A DNA stretch of 64,000 nucleotides, from assembly GCF_009755885.1 (NCBI RefSeq), contig NZ_VYIX01000001.1:941254-1005253 (forward strand), given 5' to 3'. The translations under genes and the position numbers were made by a program. This document shows, piece after piece, positions 36,645 through 46,056 of the stretch (its first letter is position 1; every line of letters begins with the position of its first letter). Source of the stretch: Brachyspira sp. SAP_772. Lineage in GTDB: Bacteria; Spirochaetota; Brachyspiria; Brachyspirales; Brachyspiraceae. The notes beneath the pieces are model-generated. The model was not told the DNA's origin. It saw only the letters and a program-made list of their open reading frames with translations, and ran no database searches.

Positions 36645-37145
36645 TTAAAAATCTTTAGTATATTCCACAATATTAACATCTACATCATCATAAATAAAAT
36701 TCTTTAATATCTTTGAAGAAAATAATTTGCTATCTACCTCTGGAAAAAATCTGTCGCAATTATAATTCTTATTTATATGAGTAAGATATATTTTATCTGC
36801 ATAATCCATTGCTCTTTTATAAATAGACTCACCTCCTATAATAAATATTTGATTATGCTTTTCTAATAATAATTTGGAAATAGCATTTTCAAAACTACTT
36901 TCATAAAAAAGGTTATCATATTTATTTGAAAGCTCATTTTTATTAGATGATATAACAATATTTTTTCGGTTTGGAAGAGGCTTTGAACCTAAAGACTCAA
37001 AAGTAACTCTACCCATAACAACAGCATATCCTGTGGTAGTGCTTCTAAAAAACTGCATATCCTCTTTAATGTGCCCCCAAGGCATTACACCATTTAAGCC
37101 TATACCATTTTTTGAATCAACAGCAGCAATTAATGAAACTATCAA
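36645..37145 (-). CDS. folA: Dihydrofolate reductase
   Basis: FolA reduces dihydrofolate to tetrahydrofolate with NADPH. The 166-residue protein begins MIVSLIAAVDSKNGIGLNGVMPWGH, followed by a DMQFFRSTT segment and AVVMGRVTFESL. FIIGGESIYKRAM is the NADPH-binding glycine motif. It overlaps thyA by four bases (ATGA), so the folate product of ThyA is recycled by its partner made from the same message. Confidence 0.95.
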   Translation of the reverse strand: MIVSLIAAVDSKNGIGLNGVMPWGHIKEDMQFFRSTTTGYAVVMGRVTFESLGSKPLPNRKNIVISSNKNELSNKYDNLFYESSFENAISKLLLEKHNQIFIIGGESIYKRAMDYADKIYLTHINKNYNCDRFFPEVDSKLFSSKILKNFIYDDVDVNIVEYTKDF

Positions 37146-37942
37146 ACTGCTACCTCCGCTTTTATTGTTGGATGATATTTATAGCCTTCTAATCTAAAAT
37201 CCTCATAAACATGGCTAAATATATTCGGACGATCTTCTATAAATAATTCTGTAGTCTGTTCATAAGGCTCTCTTGAAAGCTGAAGTTTAACTTGCTCCAT
37301 ATGATTGCTATAAATATGTGCATCTCCAAATGTCATTATTAATTCTGAAGCTTTAAGCCCGCTATGCATAGCTAAAAGCCTTGTAAGTATAGCATAAGAG
37401 CTTATATTAAAAGGAACTCCCAAAAATAAATCTGCAGAACGCTGATATAAATGAGTTATTATACCGCCTTCATTATTAACAAAAAATTGGCACATCATAT
37501 GGCAAGGAGGCAAATGCATTTTATCAATCTCCCCCACATTCCAAGCATTCAAAATATTTCTTCTGCTTGTTGGATTATTTCTTAATGTATTAACAACATT
37601 AGAAATTTGATCTATTTTATTTCCCTCTTTTGTTTCCCAAGCTCTCCACTGTTTTCCGTATACTGGACCAAGCTCTCCCATATCATCAGCCCACTCATCC
37701 CATATATGAACATTATTTTCAAGCAAAAATTTTATATTCGTTGAGCCTTGCAAAAACCATAATAATTCTATGATAACACCTTTCATAAATACTCTTTTTG
37801 TAGTTATAATAGGTATTTTATTTCCTTCAAATTTAAATCTTAACTGCGGAGCAAATATTCTTCTAGTACCAACCCCTGTTCTGTCTTTAGTATCCTCACC
37901 CTCTTCTAAAACTTTTCTTAATAATTCCAAATAGTTTTTCAT
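37142..37942 (-). CDS. thyA: Thymidylate synthase (ThyA)
   Basis: ThyA methylates dUMP to dTMP using methylene-tetrahydrofolate. The 266-residue protein carries KDRTGVGT, LLWFLQGSTNI, the catalytic cysteine (Cys147) in LPPCHMMCQFFV, and QRSADLFLGVPFNI. The frame is open to TTG at 37948, but AGGA six bases before the ATG at 37942 gives the normal start MKNYLELLRKVLEEGE. It precedes folA. Confidence 0.96.
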   Translation of the reverse strand: MKNYLELLRKVLEEGEDTKDRTGVGTRRIFAPQLRFKFEGNKIPIITTKRVFMKGVIIELLWFLQGSTNIKFLLENNVHIWDEWADDMGELGPVYGKQWRAWETKEGNKIDQISNVVNTLRNNPTSRRNILNAWNVGEIDKMHLPPCHMMCQFFVNNEGGIITHLYQRSADLFLGVPFNISSYAILTRLLAMHSGLKASELIMTFGDAHIYSNHMEQVKLQLSREPYEQTTELFIEDRPNIFSHVYEDFRLEGYKYHPTIKAEVAV

Positions 37943-38007
37943 AAACAATCCTAATTATTTTATATAAAGCATTATTATATATATTTAAAATATTTTATCA
38001 ATAATTT

Positions 38008-39735
38008 TTATTTAATATTAAATTTTTTACATAGTTCTGATATCATTAACTCCTTTCTATTTTCGCAAAAAAGTATAAAATTCTCTGGTTTATAATCAAT
38101 ATCTGGTATCAAATTGTATATTTTATAGTCTTTTGAATTACTAATTTTTTTCTCTACCCAAGATTTAAAATCTTCAGCAGATTTAGCAGAATTTTCTGAA
38201 GCACCTAAAAATTGTAAATTTGATATATTATTTACAAGTTTTGCAACTTTATCAGGATCTAATCCCCAAGATTTTATATTTGCTTCTTTAAAAGAGCTTT
38301 TAGGATAAAGATGATCTATAGTTATTTGATCGTTAATATTAGGTATATTAATGATAGATGATAAAACTGAAAATAATAGTTTTTTATCCGTATTTTTATA
38401 ATCCGTTTTTTCTACTAACTCTATAACATCTTCTTTATATAATGAAATATCCCCTCTTTTCCCTCTAAATTCAGCTCTAATACTTTCTAGCGGAAAATCA
38501 TTAGAACCATTGTTTTTTATTATCTCTCTATATTTAGTTAAAGTATTATCTGAACCTCCGCCAAATATTTGCTTTATTTGAGACATTCTAAACCATTTTA
38601 AAATTTCACAAGTAATATCTTTATTAGACTCAATAAAATTATCACTGGCATTAATAGTTTTTAAAAAATATGCAATAGGCAAAACAGCATTATAAGAACT
38701 AATATATTCTTTACTATATCCATAATATTTAAGAATACTAAAAGACAATATTAAGTATTTTCTTATAGTTTCCCATAATTTTTCTATCTTTATCATATTA
38801 TCTATAACAAAATTCTTAACAAAAAATTTAACATTTATATCAGCTAACATTAGAGATGATTTCATAATAAAATCTTTGTTAATATTAAATCCCAAATTGT
38901 TTATATTAAATACTAAATCTTCTATTTCTTCTCTAGCATTTTTATTTTCCCAAGTTGCTGAAATTGTAGACATAAGTAAATCAGAATAACTTAATTCTGT
39001 ACCGCCGCTATTAACTCTTACAAATATATTAAGAACTTTATCTAAATCTTGAGAATTTTCTTCATAATAGTTTATTACAGGATCACTGTTTATTTTACTT
39101 TTAAAATTATTTATAAGATCATACACTTTTTCTTTATTTTCATCTTTTAATTTTTTTACATCACTATGATGTATAATAAAAAATGATAATTCTTTTTCAA
39201 GTATATCTCTAACTTTTATCCATAAATTTTTATCATCAGCCAATCTTTGTTCTGCTTCTTTTTCAGATAAAAATTTAAACTCATATTGATTAGTATTATA
39301 TTCTTCAGTATTAGGAGAATATAACAGATTTAAATACAAATATTTTTTTATAAATGGATCAACAGTGTTCTTTTTAGCTCCTTTTTTCTTTTCAGTATAA
39401 CTTCCATATAAGCCTATATATATTGAAGTTAATCTCTGCTGTCCATCTAAAATAGCTATAAATTCTTTTTCACCGCTTGGATTTAAACTGCTATTATTAT
39501 TTTTTTGAGGATGATAATCTTTTATAAAATTATAAAAATTATATTCTTTTACTTTATCAGATTTTATTTTCCAAAATAGAAATGAACCTATAGGGTATCC
39601 GCTTAACAAACTATCAAATAAATTTTCAATTTGTTCTGCTTTCCATACATAGCCTCTTTGAATATCAGGCAAAATATAGTCTTGATCTTTAATACTGTCC
39701 ATAACATCTGAAATAGTCTTTGATATATGAGCCAT
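38008..39735 (-). CDS. DUF262/DUF1524 (GmrSD-like) nuclease protein
   Basis: The 575-residue protein has an N-terminal DUF262 domain (QRGYVWKAEQIENLFDSLLSGYPIGS, then ILDGQQRLTSIYIGLYG with the DGQQR motif). The C-terminal part is a DUF1524-type HNH domain: ITIDHLYPKSSF and VNNISNLQFLGASENSAKS, the histidine and asparagine of a betabeta-alpha-metal site. This is the fused GmrSD architecture of type IV restriction enzymes that act on modified phage DNA. No methylase or partner is nearby, so it is a lone defence-type gene; the target is unknown. AAGGAG precedes its ATG. The 291-bp gap upstream (39736-40026) has no gene I can see. Confidence 0.8.
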   Translation of the reverse strand: MAHISKTISDVMDSIKDQDYILPDIQRGYVWKAEQIENLFDSLLSGYPIGSFLFWKIKSDKVKEYNFYNFIKDYHPQKNNNSSLNPSGEKEFIAILDGQQRLTSIYIGLYGSYTEKKKGAKKNTVDPFIKKYLYLNLLYSPNTEEYNTNQYEFKFLSEKEAEQRLADDKNLWIKVRDILEKELSFFIIHHSDVKKLKDENKEKVYDLINNFKSKINSDPVINYYEENSQDLDKVLNIFVRVNSGGTELSYSDLLMSTISATWENKNAREEIEDLVFNINNLGFNINKDFIMKSSLMLADINVKFFVKNFVIDNMIKIEKLWETIRKYLILSFSILKYYGYSKEYISSYNAVLPIAYFLKTINASDNFIESNKDITCEILKWFRMSQIKQIFGGGSDNTLTKYREIIKNNGSNDFPLESIRAEFRGKRGDISLYKEDVIELVEKTDYKNTDKKLLFSVLSSIINIPNINDQITIDHLYPKSSFKEANIKSWGLDPDKVAKLVNNISNLQFLGASENSAKSAEDFKSWVEKKISNSKDYKIYNLIPDIDYKPENFILFCENRKELMISELCKKFNIK

Positions 39736-40026
39736 AATTTACTCCTTATATTAAATTGGTATTTTAACATATTTATTATTATTTTAAACAATAAATATAT
39801 TGATTTATTATATTAAACATAATTATTAAAATAAAAAATGAAAATTTATATATAATCAATATACTCCAACTATTCTAAAATTTTCCCCTTGTAATTTTTT
39901 TTATATATTATAGAATATTTATATAAATAGGAATTTATTAATAAATATGCCGCTGAGTAATAACATATTCAAAAATCAATCTTATTTTTTCATGAGTAAA
40001 ATCTACTACTTTTTTAAGGGAATATA

Positions 40027-41316
40027 ATGGACATAATTATTATTATAATATTAATACTTTTAAATGGAATATTTGCTATGTCGGAAATAGCTATAATATC
40101 TGCAAGAAAAAGCTCTCTAACAAAAGACATTAAAGACGGAAATAAAAATGCACAAATAGCTTTAGACTTGGCTAATGAACCAGATAAGTTTTTATCAACC
40201 ATACAAATAGGAATAACATTAATAGGAATACTAACAGGTATATATTCAGGAGACACTATATCAAAAGATTTATCAAACCTCTTAGTAAAAATAAATATCC
40301 CCGCAGCATATTCTCTAATAATATCTCAGGTGATAATAGTAGCATTAGTTACTTATCTAACATTAATATTTGGTGAATTGGTTCCAAAAAGATTAGGTAT
40401 GGTTATGCCAGAAAGAATAGCAAAAGCTGTAGCAAGCCCTATGACTATATTATCAAAAATAGGAGCTCCTTTTGTGTGGATATTATCAAACAGTGCTATT
40501 ATAGTTTCAAGAACTTTGGGTATAAAAGATGAAAAAACACCTATCACAGAAGAAGAAATAAAATCTATGATAGAAGAAGGCAAACAAGGCGGAGAGGTAA
40601 AAGAAGTAGAGCAAGATATTATAGAAAGAGCATTCTTTTTGGGGGACAGAAAAATAGAATCCATTATGACACATAGAGCTGATATAGTGTATTTGGATAT
40701 AAACATGACTAATGAAGAAATAAAAAAAACAATATCCAAAAATCCTTACACCGTATACCCTCTAATAGATAAAACATTAGACAACATAATTGGTATTATA
40801 AAAATAAATGAAATATTTGATAAGTTAAACAACAGTAAATCAAAAATTGAAAAATACGCACAAAAAGCCACATACTTTCATAACAACATGGAAGTATATT
40901 TAGTGTTGGAAGAGATGAAAAAAAATAACACAAAAATAGGTTTTATATCAGATGAGTTTGGAAATATAGACGGTATGATTACCCAGCATGATATATTTTC
41001 TGCTTTGGTTGGTTCTATTAGCGAGACAAACCAAAATATGGATATAAGAAAAAGAAAAAACGGCGGATATTTTGTTGATGGACAATGCCCTATATATGAC
41101 TTTTTAGAATATTTTGAAATAGAAGATGAAAATATATCAAATAACTATAACACCATAAGCGGACTAATATTAGAATTATTACAGCATGTACCAAAAGAAG
41201 GCGAATCTATAAACTGGAAAAACTTATCTTTAGAGATAGTTGATATGGATGGTGCTAGAATAGATAAAGTTATAGTAGAAAAGCTAGAAGAGAGCAAAGA
41301 AAATAAAGAAAATTAA
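40027..41316 (+). CDS. CNNM/HlyC-CorC-family CBS-domain membrane protein
   Basis: The 429-residue protein starts with a DUF21 membrane domain of about four helices (IIIIIILILLNGIFAMSEIAIISARKS and IALVTYLTLIFGELVPKRLGM-type helices), a conserved EIAI/GELVPKR signature. A CBS-domain pair follows (about residues 200-330), then a CorC/HlyC C-terminal domain (KNGGYFVDGQCPIYDFLEYF). Family members are linked to Mg2+/Co2+ transport or export; the older hemolysin label is not informative. AAGGG precedes the ATG. Confidence 0.9.
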   Translation: MDIIIIIILILLNGIFAMSEIAIISARKSSLTKDIKDGNKNAQIALDLANEPDKFLSTIQIGITLIGILTGIYSGDTISKDLSNLLVKINIPAAYSLIISQVIIVALVTYLTLIFGELVPKRLGMVMPERIAKAVASPMTILSKIGAPFVWILSNSAIIVSRTLGIKDEKTPITEEEIKSMIEEGKQGGEVKEVEQDIIERAFFLGDRKIESIMTHRADIVYLDINMTNEEIKKTISKNPYTVYPLIDKTLDNIIGIIKINEIFDKLNNSKSKIEKYAQKATYFHNNMEVYLVLEEMKKNNTKIGFISDEFGNIDGMITQHDIFSALVGSISETNQNMDIRKRKNGGYFVDGQCPIYDFLEYFEIEDENISNNYNTISGLILELLQHVPKEGESINWKNLSLEIVDMDGARIDKVIVEKLEESKENKEN

Positions 41317-41346
41317 ACATATTGTATATTTGTATAATATGTAATA

Positions 41347-41375
41347 TTGCTATAATTTTTTAGTTATGTTATAAT
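41347..41375 (+). promoter_or_regulatory. Ferredoxin promoter
   Basis: TTGCTA (41347-41352), a 17-base spacer and perfect TATAAT (41370-41375) with an extended TG one base before the -10, 35 bases before the ferredoxin ATG. Confidence 0.65.
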
Positions 41376-41409
41376 GTCGTTACAGTTTAATTTTTTATGG
41401 AGGTAAATT

Positions 41410-41577
41410 ATGCCACGTGTTATAAATAACGATTGTGTAGCTTGCGGATCATGTCTTCCTGAGTGTGCTTTCGATGCAATTAGCGAAGGAGATATTTACA
41501 AAATAGATCCTGAGAAATGTACTGATTGCGGAGCTTGTGAAGCTGTTTGTCCTAGCAACGCTATACATCAAGCTTAA
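41410..41577 (+). CDS. 2[4Fe-4S] ferredoxin
   Basis: The 55-residue protein is a clostridial-type ferredoxin with two CxxCxxCxxxC motifs: CVACGSCLPEC (9-19) and CTDCGACEAVC (about 38-48). Both clusters therefore have complete ligands. It is a low-potential electron carrier of anaerobic metabolism (for example with pyruvate:ferredoxin oxidoreductase). A GGAGG ribosome site, a strong promoter and a terminator right after it make it a single-gene unit. Confidence 0.95.
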   Translation: MPRVINNDCVACGSCLPECAFDAISEGDIYKIDPEKCTDCGACEAVCPSNAIHQA

Positions 41578-41596
41578 TGCTTAAGTAGGCATAACT

Positions 41597-41640
41597 GGGG
41601 GCGGGTCATTTATGATCTGCCCTTTAATATTTTTAAAAAG
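41597..41640 (+). terminator. Terminator after the ferredoxin gene
   Basis: GGGCGGGTCAT (41599-41609) pairs over 11 positions with ATGATCTGCCC (41612-41622), with G-U pairs allowed; the tight top would open to a small loop. A TTTAATATTTTT tail follows. Confidence 0.75.
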
Positions 41641-41649
41641 GAATTAAAT

Positions 41650-42435
41650 TTGATAAAGAATTATGAGGCTTTTATATTATCATACAATAATTATAAAAAC
41701 TCATCTATTATAGCCTCTTTTCTCACCCAAAAAAATATAATATCTTCTATTTGCTATCAAGCTAAAAAAAACTCTAAAGCTTTCGGCTCTGATTTAGAAA
41801 GCATATCAAAACTAAACATAAACATATACGAAAAAAAATCTGACAGCCTATCAATATTAAAAGAATCAAATATAATAAAAAATTATAATATCTTAGAAAA
41901 ATCTATTTATTCATCATTAGCAGTATTTTATATAAGAGAATTACTATTATATTTTGCAAAAGATTTTGATGAGAGGTATTTTATTTTAATGGATAAAACA
42001 TTATATGCATTAGAAGAAAATGAAAAACAAAATAAAGATAATTTGAAATATTATATAAATATATTATTAAGAGCCTTTGAAATAAAACTACTCTATATAG
42101 CAGGGCTTTCTCCTTTGTTAGATAATTGCGTATTGTGTGAAAGAGAAGATGCAAATTATTATTCTATTAATGAAGGTGGCTTAGTCTGTAACAATTGCAA
42201 AATAAATATAAAAGATGTTACAGAATTAGATTATAATGATATAGTGTTTATGAAACTAATAAAACATTCTTCTATGCTAGATATAGTAAATAATAATGAT
42301 ATAATAAAATATTATAATAACTCAATAACAACTATAAGAGATATACTACAAAAATCAATATACAATCATATACATAGAGAATTAAAAAGCTTAAAAGTAT
42401 TAGAAGAGATTTTATTTAGTGATAATAATATCTAA
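41650..42435 (+). CDS. recO: DNA repair protein RecO
   Basis: RecO loads RecA at gapped DNA with RecF/RecR. The 261-residue protein has the N-terminal OB-fold (SYNNYKNSSIIASFLTQKN and the later strands) and a C-terminal helical domain with a zinc site: CVLCERED followed by GGLVCNNC, four cysteines. The start is TTG at 41650, with AAGGA eight bases upstream. It overlaps the convergent phosphatase gene by 24 bases at its 3' end. Confidence 0.88.
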   Translation: MIKNYEAFILSYNNYKNSSIIASFLTQKNIISSICYQAKKNSKAFGSDLESISKLNINIYEKKSDSLSILKESNIIKNYNILEKSIYSSLAVFYIRELLLYFAKDFDERYFILMDKTLYALEENEKQNKDNLKYYINILLRAFEIKLLYIAGLSPLLDNCVLCEREDANYYSINEGGLVCNNCKINIKDVTELDYNDIVFMKLIKHSSMLDIVNNNDIIKYYNNSITTIRDILQKSIYNHIHRELKSLKVLEEILFSDNNI

Positions 42436-43086
42436 AATTTGTTTAGTGTTATCTGCTATATATGTAGCATCTCTAAACTCTTCATCATTTCCAAAACCAT
42501 ATCTCACAGCAATAGAATCAAACCCCATATTTTTTGAAGCTTCTATATCATCTATTCTGTCTCCAATCATAATGGTTTCGTTTTTATTGAAGTTTTCTTT
42601 AAGAGAAACCTCTTTTAAAACATCAAGTTTATTTTTTATAACTCCTCCAAAAATAGCTCCATACATATTAGTAAAATATTTATCCAAATCAAAATGCTTT
42701 ATTATTCTAACAGCAGATTCTAAAGGTTTCGCAGTTGCTAAATAAATATTGAAATTATTGCTGTGTAAAGTTTTTATTAAATCATCTATACCGTCATAAA
42801 GAGTGCAATTAAAAAGCCCATCGTTTCCATTATAGTCTTCTCTGTAATACTTTATAAACTCCATTGCCTTATCTTGATCATCATAAACATATTTTTTAAA
42901 ACTCATATCAAGAGGAGGGCCAATAAATTTTCTTAGAGTATTATCTTCAGGCAATACAATATTTAAATTAGGATAAATCTCAGACATTTTTTTTATGCCA
43001 TATTTAACAGCATTTGTAATACCATTAGCAGAATCTGTAATAGTGCCGTCCAAATCAAATAGAATATTTTTATATTTACTTTTCAT
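42412..43086 (-). CDS. HAD-family phosphoglycolate phosphatase-like hydrolase
   Basis: The 224-residue protein opens KYKNILFDLDGTITDSANGI, with the DxDGT nucleophile motif, and has the ATAKP motif II and MIGDRIDDIEASKN motif IV. The cap is the helical C1 type of Gph/PhnX-like enzymes. The substrate is not fixed by sequence; phosphoglycolate is one option. Its ATG overlaps the stop of the NIF3 gene by one base, so the two are probably translated together. Confidence 0.85.
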   Translation of the reverse strand: MKSKYKNILFDLDGTITDSANGITNAVKYGIKKMSEIYPNLNIVLPEDNTLRKFIGPPLDMSFKKYVYDDQDKAMEFIKYYREDYNGNDGLFNCTLYDGIDDLIKTLHSNNFNIYLATAKPLESAVRIIKHFDLDKYFTNMYGAIFGGVIKNKLDVLKEVSLKENFNKNETIMIGDRIDDIEASKNMGFDSIAVRYGFGNDEEFRDATYIADNTKQILDIIITK

Positions 43087-44066
43087 TATCTTTCCACAAA
43101 TATATATCCAGATGCAGGAAGTATCTCAAAACTTTTTTTCGATTTTTCTTTCATAGCCTTAAAAAGTAAATTAAGCCCTAAACTATCACTAGCCATATGC
43201 CCAGCACAAACAATATTAATACTATATTTTTTGCACTCTTCTATATGATTATCAGATAAATGCATCACAACTAAAGTACCAATACCCGCATTAGCTAAAG
43301 CAGAAATCATTCCAATATCAAAAGAAGCTCCCCCTGTCATATCTACAACAATCTTTCCCGCTCTATTTTTTTCATTTCCATTAAAAAGTTTAGGAGGATT
43401 ATTATTCTTTGATGATATTTGATACTCTTCAATATCATTAAGTAAATCTAATATATCAGAAAGTTTATAGGGATTTTTTTCTTTTATAAGATTAGTTAAA
43501 AAAGTTTCAACATGATTATCTGCTAATGTATGCATACACATATAATTAATATTAAGAAGTTTAGCAGCAGTAACATCTCTGTTATGATTTGAAGGAGAAA
43601 CAGAACGTTCAACTCCATTCATTCTTTTATTTGTGAGAGCCTCCGATACATTTACATTCACACCATTAAGATAGTTTTTATCAGTTTGCATAGCTATCAC
43701 TTCATAAAACTTAGCATAAGCATAACCATTAGGATGATGCGTAACAACTAAATCAATATTTGTTTTTTTTTCATTTAATCTGTCAGCAAGCAAAAGCTCT
43801 GAAGTTTGCATATCAATACCGCAAAATATTTTTTTTATCTCTTTATCTTCTGCAATATTTAATATTCTGCTGTCAGCATATGGATTAAATAAATTATCCT
43901 TATCAAAACACTCTTTTTTTCTTTTATCTTTTATAGCCTCATAATCTTTTTTTACTATATCAAGCTCTTTTTCTACAATATCCCTTCCCCTCGGGTCAGC
44001 ATCTATTGCACATTCTACAGCAGTCTTATAAAAATCATTTATATTAAAATATTTAGCCAAAATCAA
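43086..44066 (-). CDS. NIF3-like dinuclear metal protein
   Basis: The 326-residue protein resembles the NIF3/YbgI/DUF34 family of toroidal hexamers with a two-metal site. Support comes from IFCGIDMQTSELLLADRL followed by IDLVVTHHPNG, where the HH pair is a metal ligand site, and from the later GHMASDSLGLNLLF. The N-terminal 60 residues are charged and not conserved in the family. Function is unresolved; proposals include a GTP cyclohydrolase-like role. Confidence 0.78.
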   Translation of the reverse strand: MILAKYFNINDFYKTAVECAIDADPRGRDIVEKELDIVKKDYEAIKDKRKKECFDKDNLFNPYADSRILNIAEDKEIKKIFCGIDMQTSELLLADRLNEKKTNIDLVVTHHPNGYAYAKFYEVIAMQTDKNYLNGVNVNVSEALTNKRMNGVERSVSPSNHNRDVTAAKLLNINYMCMHTLADNHVETFLTNLIKEKNPYKLSDILDLLNDIEEYQISSKNNNPPKLFNGNEKNRAGKIVVDMTGGASFDIGMISALANAGIGTLVVMHLSDNHIEECKKYSINIVCAGHMASDSLGLNLLFKAMKEKSKKSFEILPASGYIFVER

Positions 44067-44075
44067 AACTCCAAA

Positions 44076-46043
44076 TTAAATATCATTTTTCTTATCGTTT
44101 TTAGGCTCGCCTCTATATTTATCAATTTGTATTAAGCCTTTATCTTCATAGAAAGTAACAGCCTTATAAGTTTGTCTAATATCAAATTCCCCGCTTCCTA
44201 TAATAAGCTTAACACCAGCTAATGCTTCTTTTCCAGCACTTATTGTAGACTCTACCTTTTCTATTTCCATTTGCTGTACTAAAGCCTCTCTCTCTAAAAC
44301 AATCTCCTCTCTTCTGCTATTAGCCTGTTCAAGCTGTTCTTTTAAGCTTTGTAATTGTTCAGTTTTTTCATCATCCAATTTTCTCACCTTAGCAGCCTGC
44401 TCTAACGATTTAATATTTCTTTCTATCTCTTCTATAGCAACATCAAGCTCTTCTTTTTCTTTATCCATAGCAGCAATACTTCTTCTTTTGGCAGGACTTA
44501 CACCTGTTTCTATAGTGGTTTTTGTTCCAGAAGGAGAACCTAATACCTTACCATTAACTTCATATAAAGCTCTTAATACTCCTCCGCTTGCAGAAGCTCT
44601 TTTACCAGTAAGTATTATTCTATTATCAGCATCTATATTAGAATTAAGTATAGCCTCAGTAACTACAACATTATTACCAGATTCAACATTAGAGAACTGT
44701 ATAAACTTAGCAATAACATCTCCACCAGCCCTAACAAAACTGTTCTCATTACCCTGAATACCAAGTTTTACTATAATGTCTCCCTTAGCCTCAAGGTCGC
44801 ATTTACCAACAGTACCATTAACTTCTATATTACCTTCAGCTTTTATAGAGAAATTATCACTAACACTTCCCTTAACAAGCACACTTCCTATAAAACTAAT
44901 ATTACCAGTCTCAGGTCCAACATCTCCAGAAACTTCAAACACAGGTTCAACGCATAATAATTTACCCTTTAATAAAACCTGACCATTCATACCCGCAACT
45001 ATATAATCACCCTCTATAACAACATTGTCCCCTAATATATCTTTTAAATCTATATCTTTACCGTCTTTAGCCTCTATCTTTGTACCCAAAACATTAATAC
45101 CATGTTCCCCCTCTGTAGCAGGAATCTTATGTGCTAACTTTTGACCTTCAGATACATTCTCAACTATACTCAAATCTTTGTAATCTATAGACTCATCTTC
45201 ATCTATATATTTTGGTATAACATCTTTATTAACTTTAACTAAATATTCTATTTTGGCATTCTGTCCAATCTTAGGATAAATTCCTTCAGCTGCAAGTATT
45301 GGAACATTAAAAGTACCTTCATCTAAAAGTTTTGAAATATTATCCTCTTTTAATCCAAATGTTATTCCGCTATTTTCTAATAACTCCTTAGCATCTTGCA
45401 AGTCAATCTCTCTTCCGCCATTGTTTGGCTTACTAACAGTAATATAAGCTTGCATATTATCTTCTGTAATAGTATATGTAATCTTAGCATTATATACAGA
45501 TTTTGAAGGGTCCCAATCGGCTATTTTTATATACTCACCTTTTTGTTCATGTAAAACCTCTTTAGCTAAATTAGAATCATAATGTTTAAGACCAGCCTCT
45601 ATTAATTTCTTCTCTAATAATTTAACATCTTCAATTCTAGTTCCATCAGCAGTAGGAGGAGAAACTTTTAAAAATACTCCGTCTCTCTTTACTCTTACTA
45701 CTATACTTGTATCTTTATCAATTACAACATTATCATCCTTACCCATATTTGAAGTAGTAGAATAATCAACAGTATGACCATAGGTAATACTTGATTTATC
45801 ATATTTTATATGTGTGTATCTTATTAAATAAGGAGTAAAATGAAGTTTTTTAAAAATACCAGTACTTCTATCTCTAATGATTTTATAAGACAATTCATAT
45901 ACAGGGCATTGAAATATAGCAGCTGCCTGATGCATACCATCTTCTAAATTTTCAACTTCCAATTCTATAGAACGCGAATTCTGATTATTATAAATATCTT
46001 TGTAAAAATCACTTTGTAAAATTTTTCTTTTTAATTCATTCAT
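44076..46043 (-). CDS. FapA/DUF342-family protein
   Basis: The 655-residue protein has the DUF342 (FapA) core: a repeated beta-rich segment around residues 365-500 (FIGSVLVKGSVSDNFSIKAEGNIEVNGTVGKCDLEAKGDIIVKLG) that resembles a polymer-like right-handed beta helix. A coiled coil follows at about 535-600 (KEKEELDVAIEEIERNIKSLEQ). Members in spirochaetes and other flagellates sit next to sigma-28-like genes. Function is uncertain; a cell-polarity or cytoskeletal role has been suggested for related bactofilin-like proteins. It is 13 bases downstream of the sigma factor. Confidence 0.8.
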   Translation of the reverse strand: MNELKRKILQSDFYKDIYNNQNSRSIELEVENLEDGMHQAAAIFQCPVYELSYKIIRDRSTGIFKKLHFTPYLIRYTHIKYDKSSITYGHTVDYSTTSNMGKDDNVVIDKDTSIVVRVKRDGVFLKVSPPTADGTRIEDVKLLEKKLIEAGLKHYDSNLAKEVLHEQKGEYIKIADWDPSKSVYNAKITYTITEDNMQAYITVSKPNNGGREIDLQDAKELLENSGITFGLKEDNISKLLDEGTFNVPILAAEGIYPKIGQNAKIEYLVKVNKDVIPKYIDEDESIDYKDLSIVENVSEGQKLAHKIPATEGEHGINVLGTKIEAKDGKDIDLKDILGDNVVIEGDYIVAGMNGQVLLKGKLLCVEPVFEVSGDVGPETGNISFIGSVLVKGSVSDNFSIKAEGNIEVNGTVGKCDLEAKGDIIVKLGIQGNENSFVRAGGDVIAKFIQFSNVESGNNVVVTEAILNSNIDADNRIILTGKRASASGGVLRALYEVNGKVLGSPSGTKTTIETGVSPAKRRSIAAMDKEKEELDVAIEEIERNIKSLEQAAKVRKLDDEKTEQLQSLKEQLEQANSRREEIVLEREALVQQMEIEKVESTISAGKEALAGVKLIIGSGEFDIRQTYKAVTFYEDKGLIQIDKYRGEPKNDKKNDI

Positions 46044-46056
46044 AAAAAACCACCTA

